From IMG/VR virus record IMGVR_UViG_3300045960_000027, positions 1 to 33,945 of that record: a DNA stretch of 33,945 bases. One strand, given 5' to 3'. Shown piece after piece: positions 21,531 to 29,428 of the stretch. This DNA is from a virus. Positions within the stretch are counted from its first letter, which is position 1. Each line of letters begins with the position of its first letter. The position numbers and the translations under genes were made by a program. Below the pieces are notes generated by a model. It saw nothing but the letters and a program-made list of their open reading frames with translations. It was not told where the DNA came from and searched no databases.

Positions 21531-23107
21531 CACACCACCGCCTTTGCCAGTATTGTGATGTCGCCGGTACGCACCAATTTCATGAACGCCGACGCGAAGG
21601 CGGAGTCGGTGTTACCCGCGAATTTGACCTCTAATACCGTGGTTTGATTGTTGACCGTAGTGGCTAACGCTGTACCGGCCTGGCTATTGGGTATGACATG
21701 TGTGCCACTTGGCAAATCCAATAGTTCCGTGCCTCGCTCATTCAATTGCGTCAAACCCGACGCGATACCACCCGTGGCGAACGTACTGATGTTTGGTGTG
21801 TTTAATGTGAATCCTCCGAAGGTACCGATACCCGGAACACTCACACTTGGCAATGAGAAACTAAGACCATTCCATTTGTTGATTATCCAGTTTATGGAAT
21901 TTTTAAACGCGTCTTTGATACCGTCCCACATACCAGACGCCGCACTGGAAATTCGCTTTGGCAATCCCTTCACATAGTCAACCAAGGCGTTGAATTTGTC
22001 TTTGATCCATTGCCACGCGTTGGAGAAGAAGTCAAGAAATGGTCCACTGAACCACTCACCAACCGCTGACGCACCTGACTTTATCTTATCCCAAAGACCA
22101 ATCCAGAACTCTCGGAACCAATCACACTTATTCCACAACAGCACGAATATTGCTATCAACGCGACTATGGCCAATACAACCAATCCAATGGGATTGGCCG
22201 TCATGGCTGCGTTCAGAAGCCACTGCGCCGCGGTCTGCGCACCCGTGGCGACCGTGGAAGCCATAGACGCTGCCTTATTGGCTACCATGGATACCGTATT
22301 GGCCAGCCAACCGGCACTGGACGCGGCCACGGCCGTACTTATCAGATTGACCACTCCAGCCAATCCCATTGCCGCCGAAGACGCCAATTGTAGATTAGAG
22401 CTCCAAGTCGACACATCACTTGATTGATAGTCAACTTCTTGCTGTGCGTCGGATAGATTCAATGTCGCGTCGGTGGCGTCAATCGTCGCCTGCGCACTGT
22501 CGGCTGTCGCCTGTTCCGCCTCCAACGCCGCTTGTGCGCCGTCAGCGGTCGCCTGTTCCGCGTTGATTGTTGATTGTGACAGATCGATTTGCGCTTGGTC
22601 TAGCTCATTCGAGGCGTCTTTGGCCTCCCGAGAATTAGAGCCATATTTTGCGATTGCCTCACTCAGCGCCTTTTGCGCGTCGGAAACGGCTAATGCCGCC
22701 TCCTTCCCCTCGACTTGTGCCTGCGCGTAATCCAGTTCCGCCTGTTCGGCGTTTATACCCGCCTGTGTCAAATCCACTTCGGCTTGACCTAGGTCTATGA
22801 CCGCTTGCTCGGCGTCAGCTGAAGCCTGTTCAACATCATTTTCGGCTCTGGCCAGCGCGACACTCTTCTGCCTGGCGGAATCCTGTATATCGGTAAGAGT
22901 GTCTAAACCCGAGGTGACATCACCAGCTGCGGTCGCGACACCATCACACGCACCGCTGACGGATTCCAAACCGCTATTAAACCTACCCAACACCGTTTTG
23001 GATCCACTGACAACGCTGAGTAGATCAGATGTGTCACCTCTAACACGATTGATGGCCGTGCTGGCGTTGTTCTCACCATCGATGTTTATTATCACATTGT
23101 TTGCCAT
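21530..23107 (-). CDS. Tape measure protein
   Basis: 525 residues. An N-terminal start MANNVIINIDGENNAS is followed by a long Ala/Gln/Asp-rich helical region (about 70-215) with repeating AEQAxxDxxQAxxxL-type units, likely coiled coil. Hydrophobic segments come next, including NPIGLVVLAIVALIAIFVLL (about 300-320), then WNKCDWFREFWIGLWDKI. The C-terminal GTHVIPNSQAG region is typical of tape measure ends. The usual scale of about 0.15 nm per residue would give a short tail near 80 nm. GGAGGTGAT precedes the ATG. The frameshifted chaperone overlaps its first 16 bp. Confidence 0.88.
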   Translation of the reverse strand: MANNVIINIDGENNASTAINRVRGDTSDLLSVVSGSKTVLGRFNSGLESVSGACDGVATAAGDVTSGLDTLTDIQDSARQKSVALARAENDVEQASADAEQAVIDLGQAEVDLTQAGINAEQAELDYAQAQVEGKEAALAVSDAQKALSEAIAKYGSNSREAKDASNELDQAQIDLSQSTINAEQATADGAQAALEAEQATADSAQATIDATDATLNLSDAQQEVDYQSSDVSTWSSNLQLASSAAMGLAGVVNLISTAVAASSAGWLANTVSMVANKAASMASTVATGAQTAAQWLLNAAMTANPIGLVVLAIVALIAIFVLLWNKCDWFREFWIGLWDKIKSGASAVGEWFSGPFLDFFSNAWQWIKDKFNALVDYVKGLPKRISSAASGMWDGIKDAFKNSINWIINKWNGLSFSLPSVSVPGIGTFGGFTLNTPNISTFATGGIASGLTQLNERGTELLDLPSGTHVIPNSQAGTALATTVNNQTTVLEVKFAGNTDSAFASAFMKLVRTGDITILAKAVV

Positions 23108-23696
23108 GGTATATCACCTCCCTCATCATTGGATTCGGCCATATGGTATATGTTCAATAGTGCCAATACATACTGTGACTCGCCAAGTAATTCACTTGGT
23201 AGGCATTTCCATCTATCGCATAGTCCTATTATAAATCTGGCGTTCGTCAGCTCCCATGGTTCGTCAACACTGGTATCTCCCGCAGCAATGGATTCAAGGG
23301 CGTCACTAAAGGGCTATCCTTGGCAACCCCCCCGGCATGCTCCAACCACTCGTTGACTAATAGTAGAAAGATGTCATCGGATAGAATGTTCAATCCATCG
23401 ATATCGCAGGGCACATCGACTATTGTACCGTGTTCTCTGCGTTGCATATTCCAACTGATCAGTATACTGGCGAATTTCTCCCTTAGTTCATTCCATGGTT
23501 TGGTGATTGTCAGTACCCTATCCGGCGATAGATTAGTCGTGTTACCCATTGTCATGTTTTTCAGTTTGTTCAATGTCTCCAATATATTCAATACTTTGTG
23601 AATATTCACTTCTTTCAATGTTACATGTAGCCCACTCAATCTATGTGTGCCCGTGAATTCCAATTCGATATTAGTTTCCTCATATATGAAAACCAC
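23092..23696 (-). CDS. Tail assembly chaperone, long form by -1 ribosomal frameshift
   Basis: Frame 0 from GTG 23696 is read through codon 130, then the ribosome slips back one base at C CCT TTA (23313-23307) and reads 71 more codons to TGA 23092. The predicted product is about 201 residues. The -1 extension reads SDALESIAAGDTSVDEPWEL then TNARFIIGLCDRWKCLPSEL, a Trp/Cys-bearing segment of the kind seen in second tail chaperones. It ends inside the tape measure start. This is the conserved layout of lambda G/GT-type genes between tail tube and tape measure. Confidence 0.78.
23247..23696 (-). CDS. Tail assembly chaperone, short form
   Basis: 149 residues in frame 0, ending at TGA 23247. It has an N-terminal beta-rich part (VFIYEETNIELEFTG, HRLSGLHVTLKE) and a helical C-terminal half with LLLVNEWLEHAGG. 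It should bind the tape measure protein during tail assembly together with the longer frameshift form. The start GTG lies 1 nt after the stop of the preceding tail gene. Confidence 0.8.
   Translation of the reverse strand: MVFIYEETNIELEFTGTHRLSGLHVTLKEVNIHKVLNILETLNKLKNMTMGNTTNLSPDRVLTITKPWNELREKFASILISWNMQRREHGTIVDVPCDIDGLNILSDDIFLLLVNEWLEHAGGVAKDSPLVTPLNPLLREIPVLTNHGS
23307..23313 (-). promoter_or_regulatory. Programmed -1 frameshift slippery heptamer
   Basis: On the coding strand AGC CCT TTA GTG in frame 0 contains the X XXY YYZ heptamer C CCT TTA. After a -1 shift the codons are CCC TTT AGT. The -1 frame is closed by TAG just upstream (GAT AGC) and then open for 71 codons from the slip site, so the heptamer is the natural switch point. 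Confidence 0.75.
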
Positions 23697-23697
23697 G

Positions 23698-24096
23698 TCA
23701 GCTCCAAACCGCCACGGTGCCGTCAGCGCCCATACCCTTGACCTTCCAGGTCAACTCACCCTTATCAGACCTTGACAACGCGTAGTCGTCGAATAACACG
23801 GTCGGTGGTGTTAGCGTCTGTGACAACACCCCCAATGTCATGGTTCTGGTACCCGAACCGAAGTCTCTGAACACCAAATGACTGACAGCGGGATTCATGA
23901 TCCCATTCATTGTGATTTGAAAATCGGCCAATAAATGAAGCCGCTCGATGGCACTCTTGTCCAATCCGGTCACTTCTTGCATGGCTCGCGGTGTGGAGAT
24001 GTCCAAACTGTTGACGTCATTCACGATGTTAATCACCGCGGCTGTTGAGTCGGTGCATGTGAGTGTTGTCCACGCGATACCCGATGACTTAGCCAT
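23698..24096 (-). CDS. Tail protein, paralogue of the major tail tube protein
   Basis: 132 residues. AIERLHLLADFQITMNGIMNP and DYALSRSDKGELTWKVKG closely match segments of the 250-residue tail protein at 24528-25280 (AIERIHLLRDGSIKFKSYFNP, DYPLTRSDKGELSFDIEA). It is shorter and lacks the C-terminal domain. It may be a second tube or tail-terminal ring component. It lies directly before the tail chaperone. Confidence 0.7.
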   Translation of the reverse strand: MAKSSGIAWTTLTCTDSTAAVINIVNDVNSLDISTPRAMQEVTGLDKSAIERLHLLADFQITMNGIMNPAVSHLVFRDFGSGTRTMTLGVLSQTLTPPTVLFDDYALSRSDKGELTWKVKGMGADGTVAVWS

Positions 24097-24116
24097 GTCA
24101 ATACCCTTCTAATACT

Positions 24117-24515
24117 CTAATGATTGATAATTGAATTCAATTTGTCTTGGTTGGTGGAAAAATCGTCTAACCAAGTCTCTGGCGTGTGCTTGATATTTCT
24201 TCCATTCGATGGCAGTCCACGCCAGGATCGTGCCACATAGATTTCCTGTCTGTCCAACCTTATCTTATGAGTATCCGCCACGAAGCAGGGTTGCCCCGCT
24301 GAGAACTCTAGATACGTCTCTCCATCAGCGACATTCACCACCGTATAATGCCTTCCAGAGTGTATGGCCGCTTGCAATAGCTCACGTGATATTGCCTCAC
24401 AATGAATTCTCCATCCATTCCGCCAAGCGATACAGCCGAATTCCTCGCACGTACACCTACGCCAATGTGTATTGTAAGGCGTTCGAATACTGAATGTCTT
24501 CATGGGCATTTTCAT
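24117..24515 (-). CDS. Conserved tail-region protein of actinophage type
   Basis: 132 residues starting MKMPMKTFSIRTPYNTHWRR, then CTCEEFGCIAWRNGW, an aromatic- and Cys-rich pattern that I recognise from hypothetical proteins in actinobacteriophage tail operons. GQPCFVADTHKIRLDRQEIY and WLDDFSTNQDKLN follow. Four Cys near the middle may bind zinc. AGGAGGT gives an ideal ribosome-binding site. Function unknown. It sits between two tail tube paralogues. Confidence 0.75.
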   Translation of the reverse strand: MKMPMKTFSIRTPYNTHWRRCTCEEFGCIAWRNGWRIHCEAISRELLQAAIHSGRHYTVVNVADGETYLEFSAGQPCFVADTHKIRLDRQEIYVARSWRGLPSNGRNIKHTPETWLDDFSTNQDKLNSIINH

Positions 24516-24527
24516 GGTATACCTCCT

Positions 24528-25280
24528 TCAAAAACTAATTGAATACGCATTTTTAACAACCATCACCGCATATGTTATATCGGTTAAAGTACCCGCTGTA
24601 GTGACATTGACACGAAGCCAACGTCTAACCGTTTGCGTGCGTCCCGATTGTATCCTTTCCGCCGTTGGAACGGCAGCCAATGCCACACTAGTGAACACAC
24701 CACCTGTGACATCCGCCCAACCCGTCGAACCATCGGCACTGTCCTGCACGGCGACCACGGCATCGGTGCCATCCATGTCAAATACATGTAAATATGCCTG
24801 CAAGCCATAGGATGTCGCACCAGAGAAGTCAATCGCGGTGGTCACCCCGGCGCCCGATTGAATGAGTTTTCCAGGCGTTAATTGAATACCCCATTCCAAG
24901 CCGTAACCATTGGCCACCGCCTCAATGTCGAATGACAATTCTCCCTTGTCGGATCTTGTCAATGGGTAGTCGACCTGTTTCGCCGTCATTGCCGCGGATA
25001 TATTACCCAATGACGTACCATGATTGTATGTGACCAGCACATCAGCGGTTGGCAATGTGGAAAAGCAATCGTGCTCTTGCCCGGCGGATGGGTTGAAGTA
25101 TGATTTGAATTTGATTGATCCATCACGCAGCAAGTGAATTCTCTCGATGGCCAATTTGTCGATGGCCGTAATCTGTCCTATGGCTATCGGAGACGATATC
25201 GTGTCCACACTACCGGTATCGCCGGACACGTCATATCCAGCCACATATAGATTATCCCCAAGACCGCTCTCTTTGGCCAT
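24528..25280 (-). CDS. Major tail protein (tail tube)
   Basis: 250 residues from ATG 25280, whose first base overlaps the TAA of the tail terminator gene. N-terminal half: NLYVAGYDVSGDTGSVDTIS and AIERIHLLRDGSIKFKSYFNP, then PLTRSDKGELSFDIEAVANG. C-terminal half is a Thr/Ser-rich beta domain (TPGKLIQSGAGVTTAIDFSG, DSADGSTGWADV), probably exposed on the tube surface. Position between tail terminator and chaperone genes supports the tube assignment. Confidence 0.82.
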   Translation of the reverse strand: MAKESGLGDNLYVAGYDVSGDTGSVDTISSPIAIGQITAIDKLAIERIHLLRDGSIKFKSYFNPSAGQEHDCFSTLPTADVLVTYNHGTSLGNISAAMTAKQVDYPLTRSDKGELSFDIEAVANGYGLEWGIQLTPGKLIQSGAGVTTAIDFSGATSYGLQAYLHVFDMDGTDAVVAVQDSADGSTGWADVTGGVFTSVALAAVPTAERIQSGRTQTVRRWLRVNVTTAGTLTDITYAVMVVKNAYSISF

Positions 25281-25741
25281 TACCGCACCTGCTCCCACTC
25301 ATTCGTCACTATCGTTGATATGTCAATGGTGACGATACGATGCACAATCTTTTGTATATTCATGTAGCCATAGGTTGCACGCAATGGAACACCCGTGCTA
25401 CCCAACGCGTCGATTTCGATCCCATCGGCCAATTCGATGTCACCTGTGTACAGCCGCATACACGCGTCCGCGGCATCCATCAACCGCGAATCGATAGTCT
25501 CCAAATCCACGGTCATATTCGCGTACAATATCTGTCTGATCGCCACGACAATGCTAGTGGAAGCCAATCCCGAGTAACGGGCGACAGGTGTTTGTCCACT
25601 CACCACCACCGATGTGTTGATTCCCGACACCGTGGCCGTCAACGCCTCGTGTTGTATGACTGAATTGAACTCTCCCGTTTCCAAGAGATGCGTCATGATG
25701 GCGTTCAAAATCGTGTTGGTGTAGTCAGCCATTCCACTCAT
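25280..25741 (-). CDS. Tail terminator-like protein
   Basis: 153 residues with a pattern of N-terminal helix (NTILNAIMTHLLETGEF), central beta region, and ends VHRIVTIDISTI. Size and place directly before the major tail protein match phage tail terminator (lambda gpU-like) or minor tail completion proteins. Start ATG 25741 overlaps the stop of the upstream gene by 17 bp; ATG 25732 is possible. Confidence 0.6.
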   Translation of the reverse strand: MSGMADYTNTILNAIMTHLLETGEFNSVIQHEALTATVSGINTSVVVSGQTPVARYSGLASTSIVVAIRQILYANMTVDLETIDSRLMDAADACMRLYTGDIELADGIEIDALGSTGVPLRATYGYMNIQKIVHRIVTIDISTIVTNEWEQVR

Positions 25742-26111
25742 CCACCAATTTGACTATCATATCATTGGCCACGTCCGAGGCTTCTTCCGCCAGTGCCGCA
25801 CTGGCCTTCACCCAATGATCATACCCCTTGAATGACGACGTGGAATTCCTACTTCCAACACCCGCCAACCATGGACCGTATACCACCCCCTGATCATGTG
25901 TCGTCGCCACGCCATTGACAACCTCACCAATGAGTCTCGACTCATAGAATCCCGTCGGATTTATCAATTGTGGATGTAAATAGGTTCTAACAATCTCAGC
26001 GCCTCTCTCAGCCAACGCCAAATACACATCTTCGGCGGCATCCTTCAAATCATCTTCCATCTTCCCATCGAACAGCGGTCCATCGTTCTCAATACGCAAT
26101 TCATAGGCCAT
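25725..26111 (-). CDS. Head-tail joining protein, HK97 gp10-like
   Basis: 128 residues. The helix EDDLKDAAEDVYLALAERGA followed by IVRTYLHPQLINPTGFYESR and a GVVYGPWLAGVG loop is typical of HK97 gp10-like connectors (neck, stopper/adaptor region). Start ATG 26111 overlaps the connector stop (TGATG), with GGGAGGG upstream. Order connector - gp10-like - terminator - tube is the standard siphovirus order. Confidence 0.7.
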   Translation of the reverse strand: MAYELRIENDGPLFDGKMEDDLKDAAEDVYLALAERGAEIVRTYLHPQLINPTGFYESRLIGEVVNGVATTHDQGVVYGPWLAGVGSRNSTSSFKGYDHWVKASAALAEEASDVANDMIVKLVDEWNG

Positions 26112-27175
26112 CACACAGCCCTCCCGTAGCTAGTTCTATGATAGTTATTGATTACCGTGTCCTTTAGCGCGTTCAATTGATCAGCGCTTCTCTTTGACGC
26201 CGTACCCCCCTCACCAACTGTGCCTTGTGCCATTCCAATCTCCAACGCCAATCCAGCCAAAGTCATAGCGGTGCACAATTGACTCACAGGTGACGGTACT
26301 CTCAGCTCGTTTATTTCCGCACTCAGTAAATGCGTGGCCGCGGTAGTGCCCAAAGCACCCCTAGTCACTGTCAACACCCTTGGAACACTTATCAGCGGAC
26401 CACTACCCGTCGCGGTGTGCACGGCCAATACACTACCATTGACGGCACGACGCACTGTCATAGTCGTTCCAACCACTGATGACACTCTCATCTGCTCGGA
26501 ATCGATGAGGATGACCTCACCCACGGCGGGCGCGTCAGTCGTTCCGGACAGTGTGACACTGACATCGGACTTGGCCGCGGTCAAATTGTTGGTCATATAC
26601 AATGTCAATGCTCTGAATGTCTTATCGGTGACCAACATCCACTCAGAGTCTATTTTGATGGTAGATCCCGCGTCAGTGGCACAACCATCCGATGTGTTAA
26701 GTGTTGTCGCCGTGGTACTCGATATGGCGGTACTCAACACCCCCGCCGAGGTCACGTCCTGTGTATAACCCCATGTACCGGCAACACTTATGGCTCGCTG
26801 TGATGTGCTGCCAGACGCGAATGACGAATTGGTGGCTTTATTAACTTCCAAACATGAGTAGGGTGGACCCTCATTCCAAGGTTCCAAGAAATAGTCTGTG
26901 GCGGGAATGGTCACACCACCCGCTATCACTGTGGTAGCGCTAAGCAAATCCAATCCGTCGAGCCACAATTGCCATGACGTTGGATTACGTCTATTCGGCC
27001 ACGTGAAATACTTAGTCGCCAGTGTTGGATAGAATGTTCTATTGGCTAAATCAGGCCCCTCTATCAATCTACTGGATGAATCACTCAGGTCATCCACACG
27101 CTGCCGTAGCATACTGTCGATTTGCGCATCGGTACTCGCTAGAACCGCACCTCTGGTGCAGTATTTCACACCCAT
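26111..27175 (-). CDS. Head-tail connector-like protein with internal beta modules
   Basis: 354 residues. The N-terminal STDAQIDSMLRQRVDDLSDS and TFYPTLATKYFTWPNRR segments and the C-terminal SQLCTAMTLAGLALEIGMAQ helix resemble a gp6-type head-tail adaptor. Between them lie two beta modules of the type IKIDSEWMLV and VILIDSEQMRVSSV / VRRAVNGS, like the module at the end of the minor tail protein. The protein is therefore longer than ordinary adaptors (about 100-200 residues). Confidence 0.65.
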   Translation of the reverse strand: MGVKYCTRGAVLASTDAQIDSMLRQRVDDLSDSSSRLIEGPDLANRTFYPTLATKYFTWPNRRNPTSWQLWLDGLDLLSATTVIAGGVTIPATDYFLEPWNEGPPYSCLEVNKATNSSFASGSTSQRAISVAGTWGYTQDVTSAGVLSTAISSTTATTLNTSDGCATDAGSTIKIDSEWMLVTDKTFRALTLYMTNNLTAAKSDVSVTLSGTTDAPAVGEVILIDSEQMRVSSVVGTTMTVRRAVNGSVLAVHTATGSGPLISVPRVLTVTRGALGTTAATHLLSAEINELRVPSPVSQLCTAMTLAGLALEIGMAQGTVGEGGTASKRSADQLNALKDTVINNYHRTSYGRAV

Positions 27176-27192
27176 AATTCCACCCTATATGG

Positions 27193-27218
27193 AAGGGGAC
27201 CCAATTTAGGGTCCCCTT
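27193..27218. terminator. 10-bp hairpin between zinc-ribbon and connector genes
   Basis: AAGGGGACCC (27193-27202) and GGGTCCCCTT (27209-27218) pair perfectly around AATTTA. On the minus strand no strong T-run follows (CCATATAG), so it may set relative expression of capsid and tail genes rather than end transcription. Confidence 0.45.
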
Positions 27219-27234
27219 GATTTGGAATACAAAT

Positions 27235-27528
27235 TTAAAATTCGTCGTCTGGTACAGCCGAGCGTTTTTTCCTTCTAACGGATGGCACTCGCGGCATCAC
27301 GGGGATATCGCCATCCGTCATAGGGGCAATAGAGTTCTCCACTCCCTGAGTACTGGAGTGGTTGTCCATCGTTGGGGCAGGCTCTAGGTGGGGCTGACTC
27401 ATTGACTCGTCGCCACTCGACTCTTTCCTCAATAATGGATTGTAATTGCTCCCATGACATCTACTCACACTCCCGATCGATTGTCGCTTTGGCATCTCCG
27501 ATGGTCCGCGCCTCGTTGTCTTAGCCAT
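27235..27528 (-). CDS. Possible small basic/polar protein overlapping the zinc-ribbon ORF
   Basis: 97 codons from ATG 27528, with AAAGGA upstream, starting MAKTTRRGPSEMPKR and ending RRKKRSAVPDDEF. The middle third shares DNA with the better-supported zinc-ribbon ORF in another frame. Both ends lie outside that ORF and are free of other genes, so the frame may be translated, wholly or in part. I rate it uncertain. Confidence 0.35.
   Translation of the reverse strand: MAKTTRRGPSEMPKRQSIGSVSRCHGSNYNPLLRKESSGDESMSQPHLEPAPTMDNHSSTQGVENSIAPMTDGDIPVMPRVPSVRRKKRSAVPDDEF
27275..27460 (-). CDS. Small zinc-ribbon protein downstream of the capsid genes
   Basis: 61 residues: MSWEQLQSIIEERVEWRRV, then ACPNDGQPLQ and LYCPYDGWRYPRD. 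The two CPxDG knuckles are a zinc-ribbon pattern that I recognise from small proteins near capsid genes of actinobacteriophages. GGAG lies about 9 nt upstream of the ATG. Role unknown; may help head completion. Confidence 0.65.
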   Translation of the reverse strand: MSWEQLQSIIEERVEWRRVNESAPPRACPNDGQPLQYSGSGELYCPYDGWRYPRDAASAIR

Positions 27529-27539
27529 TGACACATCCT

Positions 27540-28058
27540 TTACGCGTTGGGTTGTGCCAGCAAGTCAGGTCGTCTCATGATGTGCAAGTCGCTCGTGATG
27601 TAGAACAGGCATCCTGGAATCGTCCCCCCGGTACCGGGGTCGGCGATATTCACACTAAGCCACTCAAATCCATCACTCAATTGCGCAGCTTCGATCTCAT
27701 AGAAAATCAGACACTGCAATGCCGCATAGGTGGAACCCGTCAACGTGATCGTGGCAACCGCGGACTGAGTAACCTCGGTCCAAGTCTCGTCACCATCAAG
27801 ACTCGCTTCGCTCTTGACATAATAGGTGTCGACAACGGCTAGATCTTGTGACACACCACTAGTGGCCGCGTCATGTTCTTGCAGAGTCAAAACTAAACTA
27901 TCGGTTCCGGCACTGGCGATTCCCTTGGCGAATAGCACACCCAACACGCCGTAATTGCGCATATGAACACGGTGACCTGTGTTATCACCAGCCGCCAAGT
28001 CAGCCACGGGGACGATTCCGGAACAAACGTCAATCTTATTTCCCAATGCCCACACCAT
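27540..28058 (-). CDS. Head decoration-like or minor head protein
   Basis: 172 residues with AAGDNTGHRVHMRNYGVLGV near the N-terminus and ATITLTGSTYAALQCLIFYE and LHIMRRPDLLAQPNA toward the end. It follows the major capsid gene by 12 bp and has a strong AGGAG site. Beta-rich composition and place after the capsid gene suggest a decoration or head-fibre-type protein. No catalytic motif. Confidence 0.55.
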   Translation of the reverse strand: MVWALGNKIDVCSGIVPVADLAAGDNTGHRVHMRNYGVLGVLFAKGIASAGTDSLVLTLQEHDAATSGVSQDLAVVDTYYVKSEASLDGDETWTEVTQSAVATITLTGSTYAALQCLIFYEIEAAQLSDGFEWLSVNIADPGTGGTIPGCLFYITSDLHIMRRPDLLAQPNA

Positions 28059-28070
28059 CGTTATTTCTCC

Positions 28071-29426
28071 TTAGACGTGAGTGGTGAGTTTGACAAATGG
28101 ACTCAACGTGGCTCCGCCGTTCATTGGTGTGACAGCGGAAGCCAGCCAAGGCCGACCATCGATACGTTCGATGATACGGAACGCTGTGATGTCCTTGTCG
28201 AATTTGAAGTCTTCCGATTGCCTCGCGGTCATCGCTTGCCTGTCGCCCAAAAGGTAGAACCCAAAATCCACCAAGTTGATGTCTCCGGAATCCCCGATGG
28301 CGCTGGCCTTCTCGGAGACGATTAGCGGCAGTCCGAGCATCGTCATCGGTGGTGCCATGGAACCCGACGCGAATCCACCCCCGCCCATCCACACCGCGCC
28401 CGATGTGGTGGTAACGGTCATTGTCAGCAGCGAAGGCAACGCGTCCGGCGCGACAATCCACACCGCGCGCGAAAGACTCTGTGGGAGCATGCGCGCGAAC
28501 ATGTTGACAATATCAATCCACTCGATATTCTCACCAGCGACCGTCGTCGATCGTGTTACCGAGATGGCGGCAGGTGCGTTGAGAAATCCCAATGGCTCAC
28601 CAACACCGCCACCAACAAAGCAGGCAACATCCTCAAACCACGCGGCTGCTTCAGGGAAAATATCCTCAATGAACGCGGCCATACTGGGTTGTGCGTCCCT
28701 GATCAACTCATCGGGAACCTCGGTGTACAACACCAACTTGTTCGCACGCAATTCGACACGACCAAATCGAGGTTGCGACTCAGTCAATGTCGCACCTTCC
28801 TCGGTCCAATACCCAGTGATACCACCATAGACGCTTGACACATTCGACGACGCGTCAACCGTGGGAAATGGCACAGTCAAACTGTCCATTGGAATCACTC
28901 GCGCACGCGACCGTACAATCGCCTTCTCCAGAGCGACTCTTAGAATCTCAGCACGTAGAATCTCCGGAATCAGGAATCCACCATCCGCGGGTTTGATCGA
29001 TCCCATGGCGTTCTTCAAATTACCCAATTTTCGAGAGAGCGCGTCATCCTTATACGAATGGGATGAGATGGCGTGGAAGTACTCTCCAAGACTCTCGAAT
29101 GAACTATCGTATTTGGCACCAACAGCCTTCTTGTTGTAGATGGTACTGGGTCGAACGCGTGACACGGTATTTGGATTCGACAGATTGAATTTGTGGCGCA
29201 TATCCGCCACGGCAGTGCTATTCTCTCGCAGCCAATTGGTCATGAACAGATCGGTCTGTTCCTTCACTTGGTCGGCGATTCCGGCGTCTCTGGCCATTGA
29301 CGCGCTGACATAGTTGTTGATGAACTCTCCGAATTTCTCGGGATCATCAAGTAACTCGGTCATCACCTTCTTGTCAGTCAACATCTCTTGCAATTCGTCC
29401 CTTGAAACTGGAATGCATTTAGTCAT
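28071..29426 (-). CDS. Major capsid protein, HK97 fold
   Basis: 451 residues from ATG 29426 (GGAG 9 nt upstream; GTG 29432 also possible). The first 110 residues are helical and charged, as in an HK97-type delta/scaffold domain. Then GGFLIPEILRAEILRVALEK, SLTVPFPTVD and YWTEEGATLTESQPRFGRVE mark the start of the capsid fold (N-arm and E-loop region), and GEPLGFLNAPAAI is typical of HK97 P-domains. It follows the prohead protease, which probably removes the N-terminal part during maturation. Confidence 0.88.
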   Translation of the reverse strand: MTKCIPVSRDELQEMLTDKKVMTELLDDPEKFGEFINNYVSASMARDAGIADQVKEQTDLFMTNWLRENSTAVADMRHKFNLSNPNTVSRVRPSTIYNKKAVGAKYDSSFESLGEYFHAISSHSYKDDALSRKLGNLKNAMGSIKPADGGFLIPEILRAEILRVALEKAIVRSRARVIPMDSLTVPFPTVDASSNVSSVYGGITGYWTEEGATLTESQPRFGRVELRANKLVLYTEVPDELIRDAQPSMAAFIEDIFPEAAAWFEDVACFVGGGVGEPLGFLNAPAAISVTRSTTVAGENIEWIDIVNMFARMLPQSLSRAVWIVAPDALPSLLTMTVTTTSGAVWMGGGGFASGSMAPPMTMLGLPLIVSEKASAIGDSGDINLVDFGFYLLGDRQAMTARQSEDFKFDKDITAFRIIERIDGRPWLASAVTPMNGGATLSPFVKLTTHV

Positions 29427-29428
29427 AG

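Noticed and set aside
23323-23336. G7 run in the tail chaperone as frameshift site
   Set aside because: Both +1 and -1 frames after the G run reach a stop within a few codons (TAG in each case), whereas the CCCTTTA heptamer leads into a 71-codon open frame.
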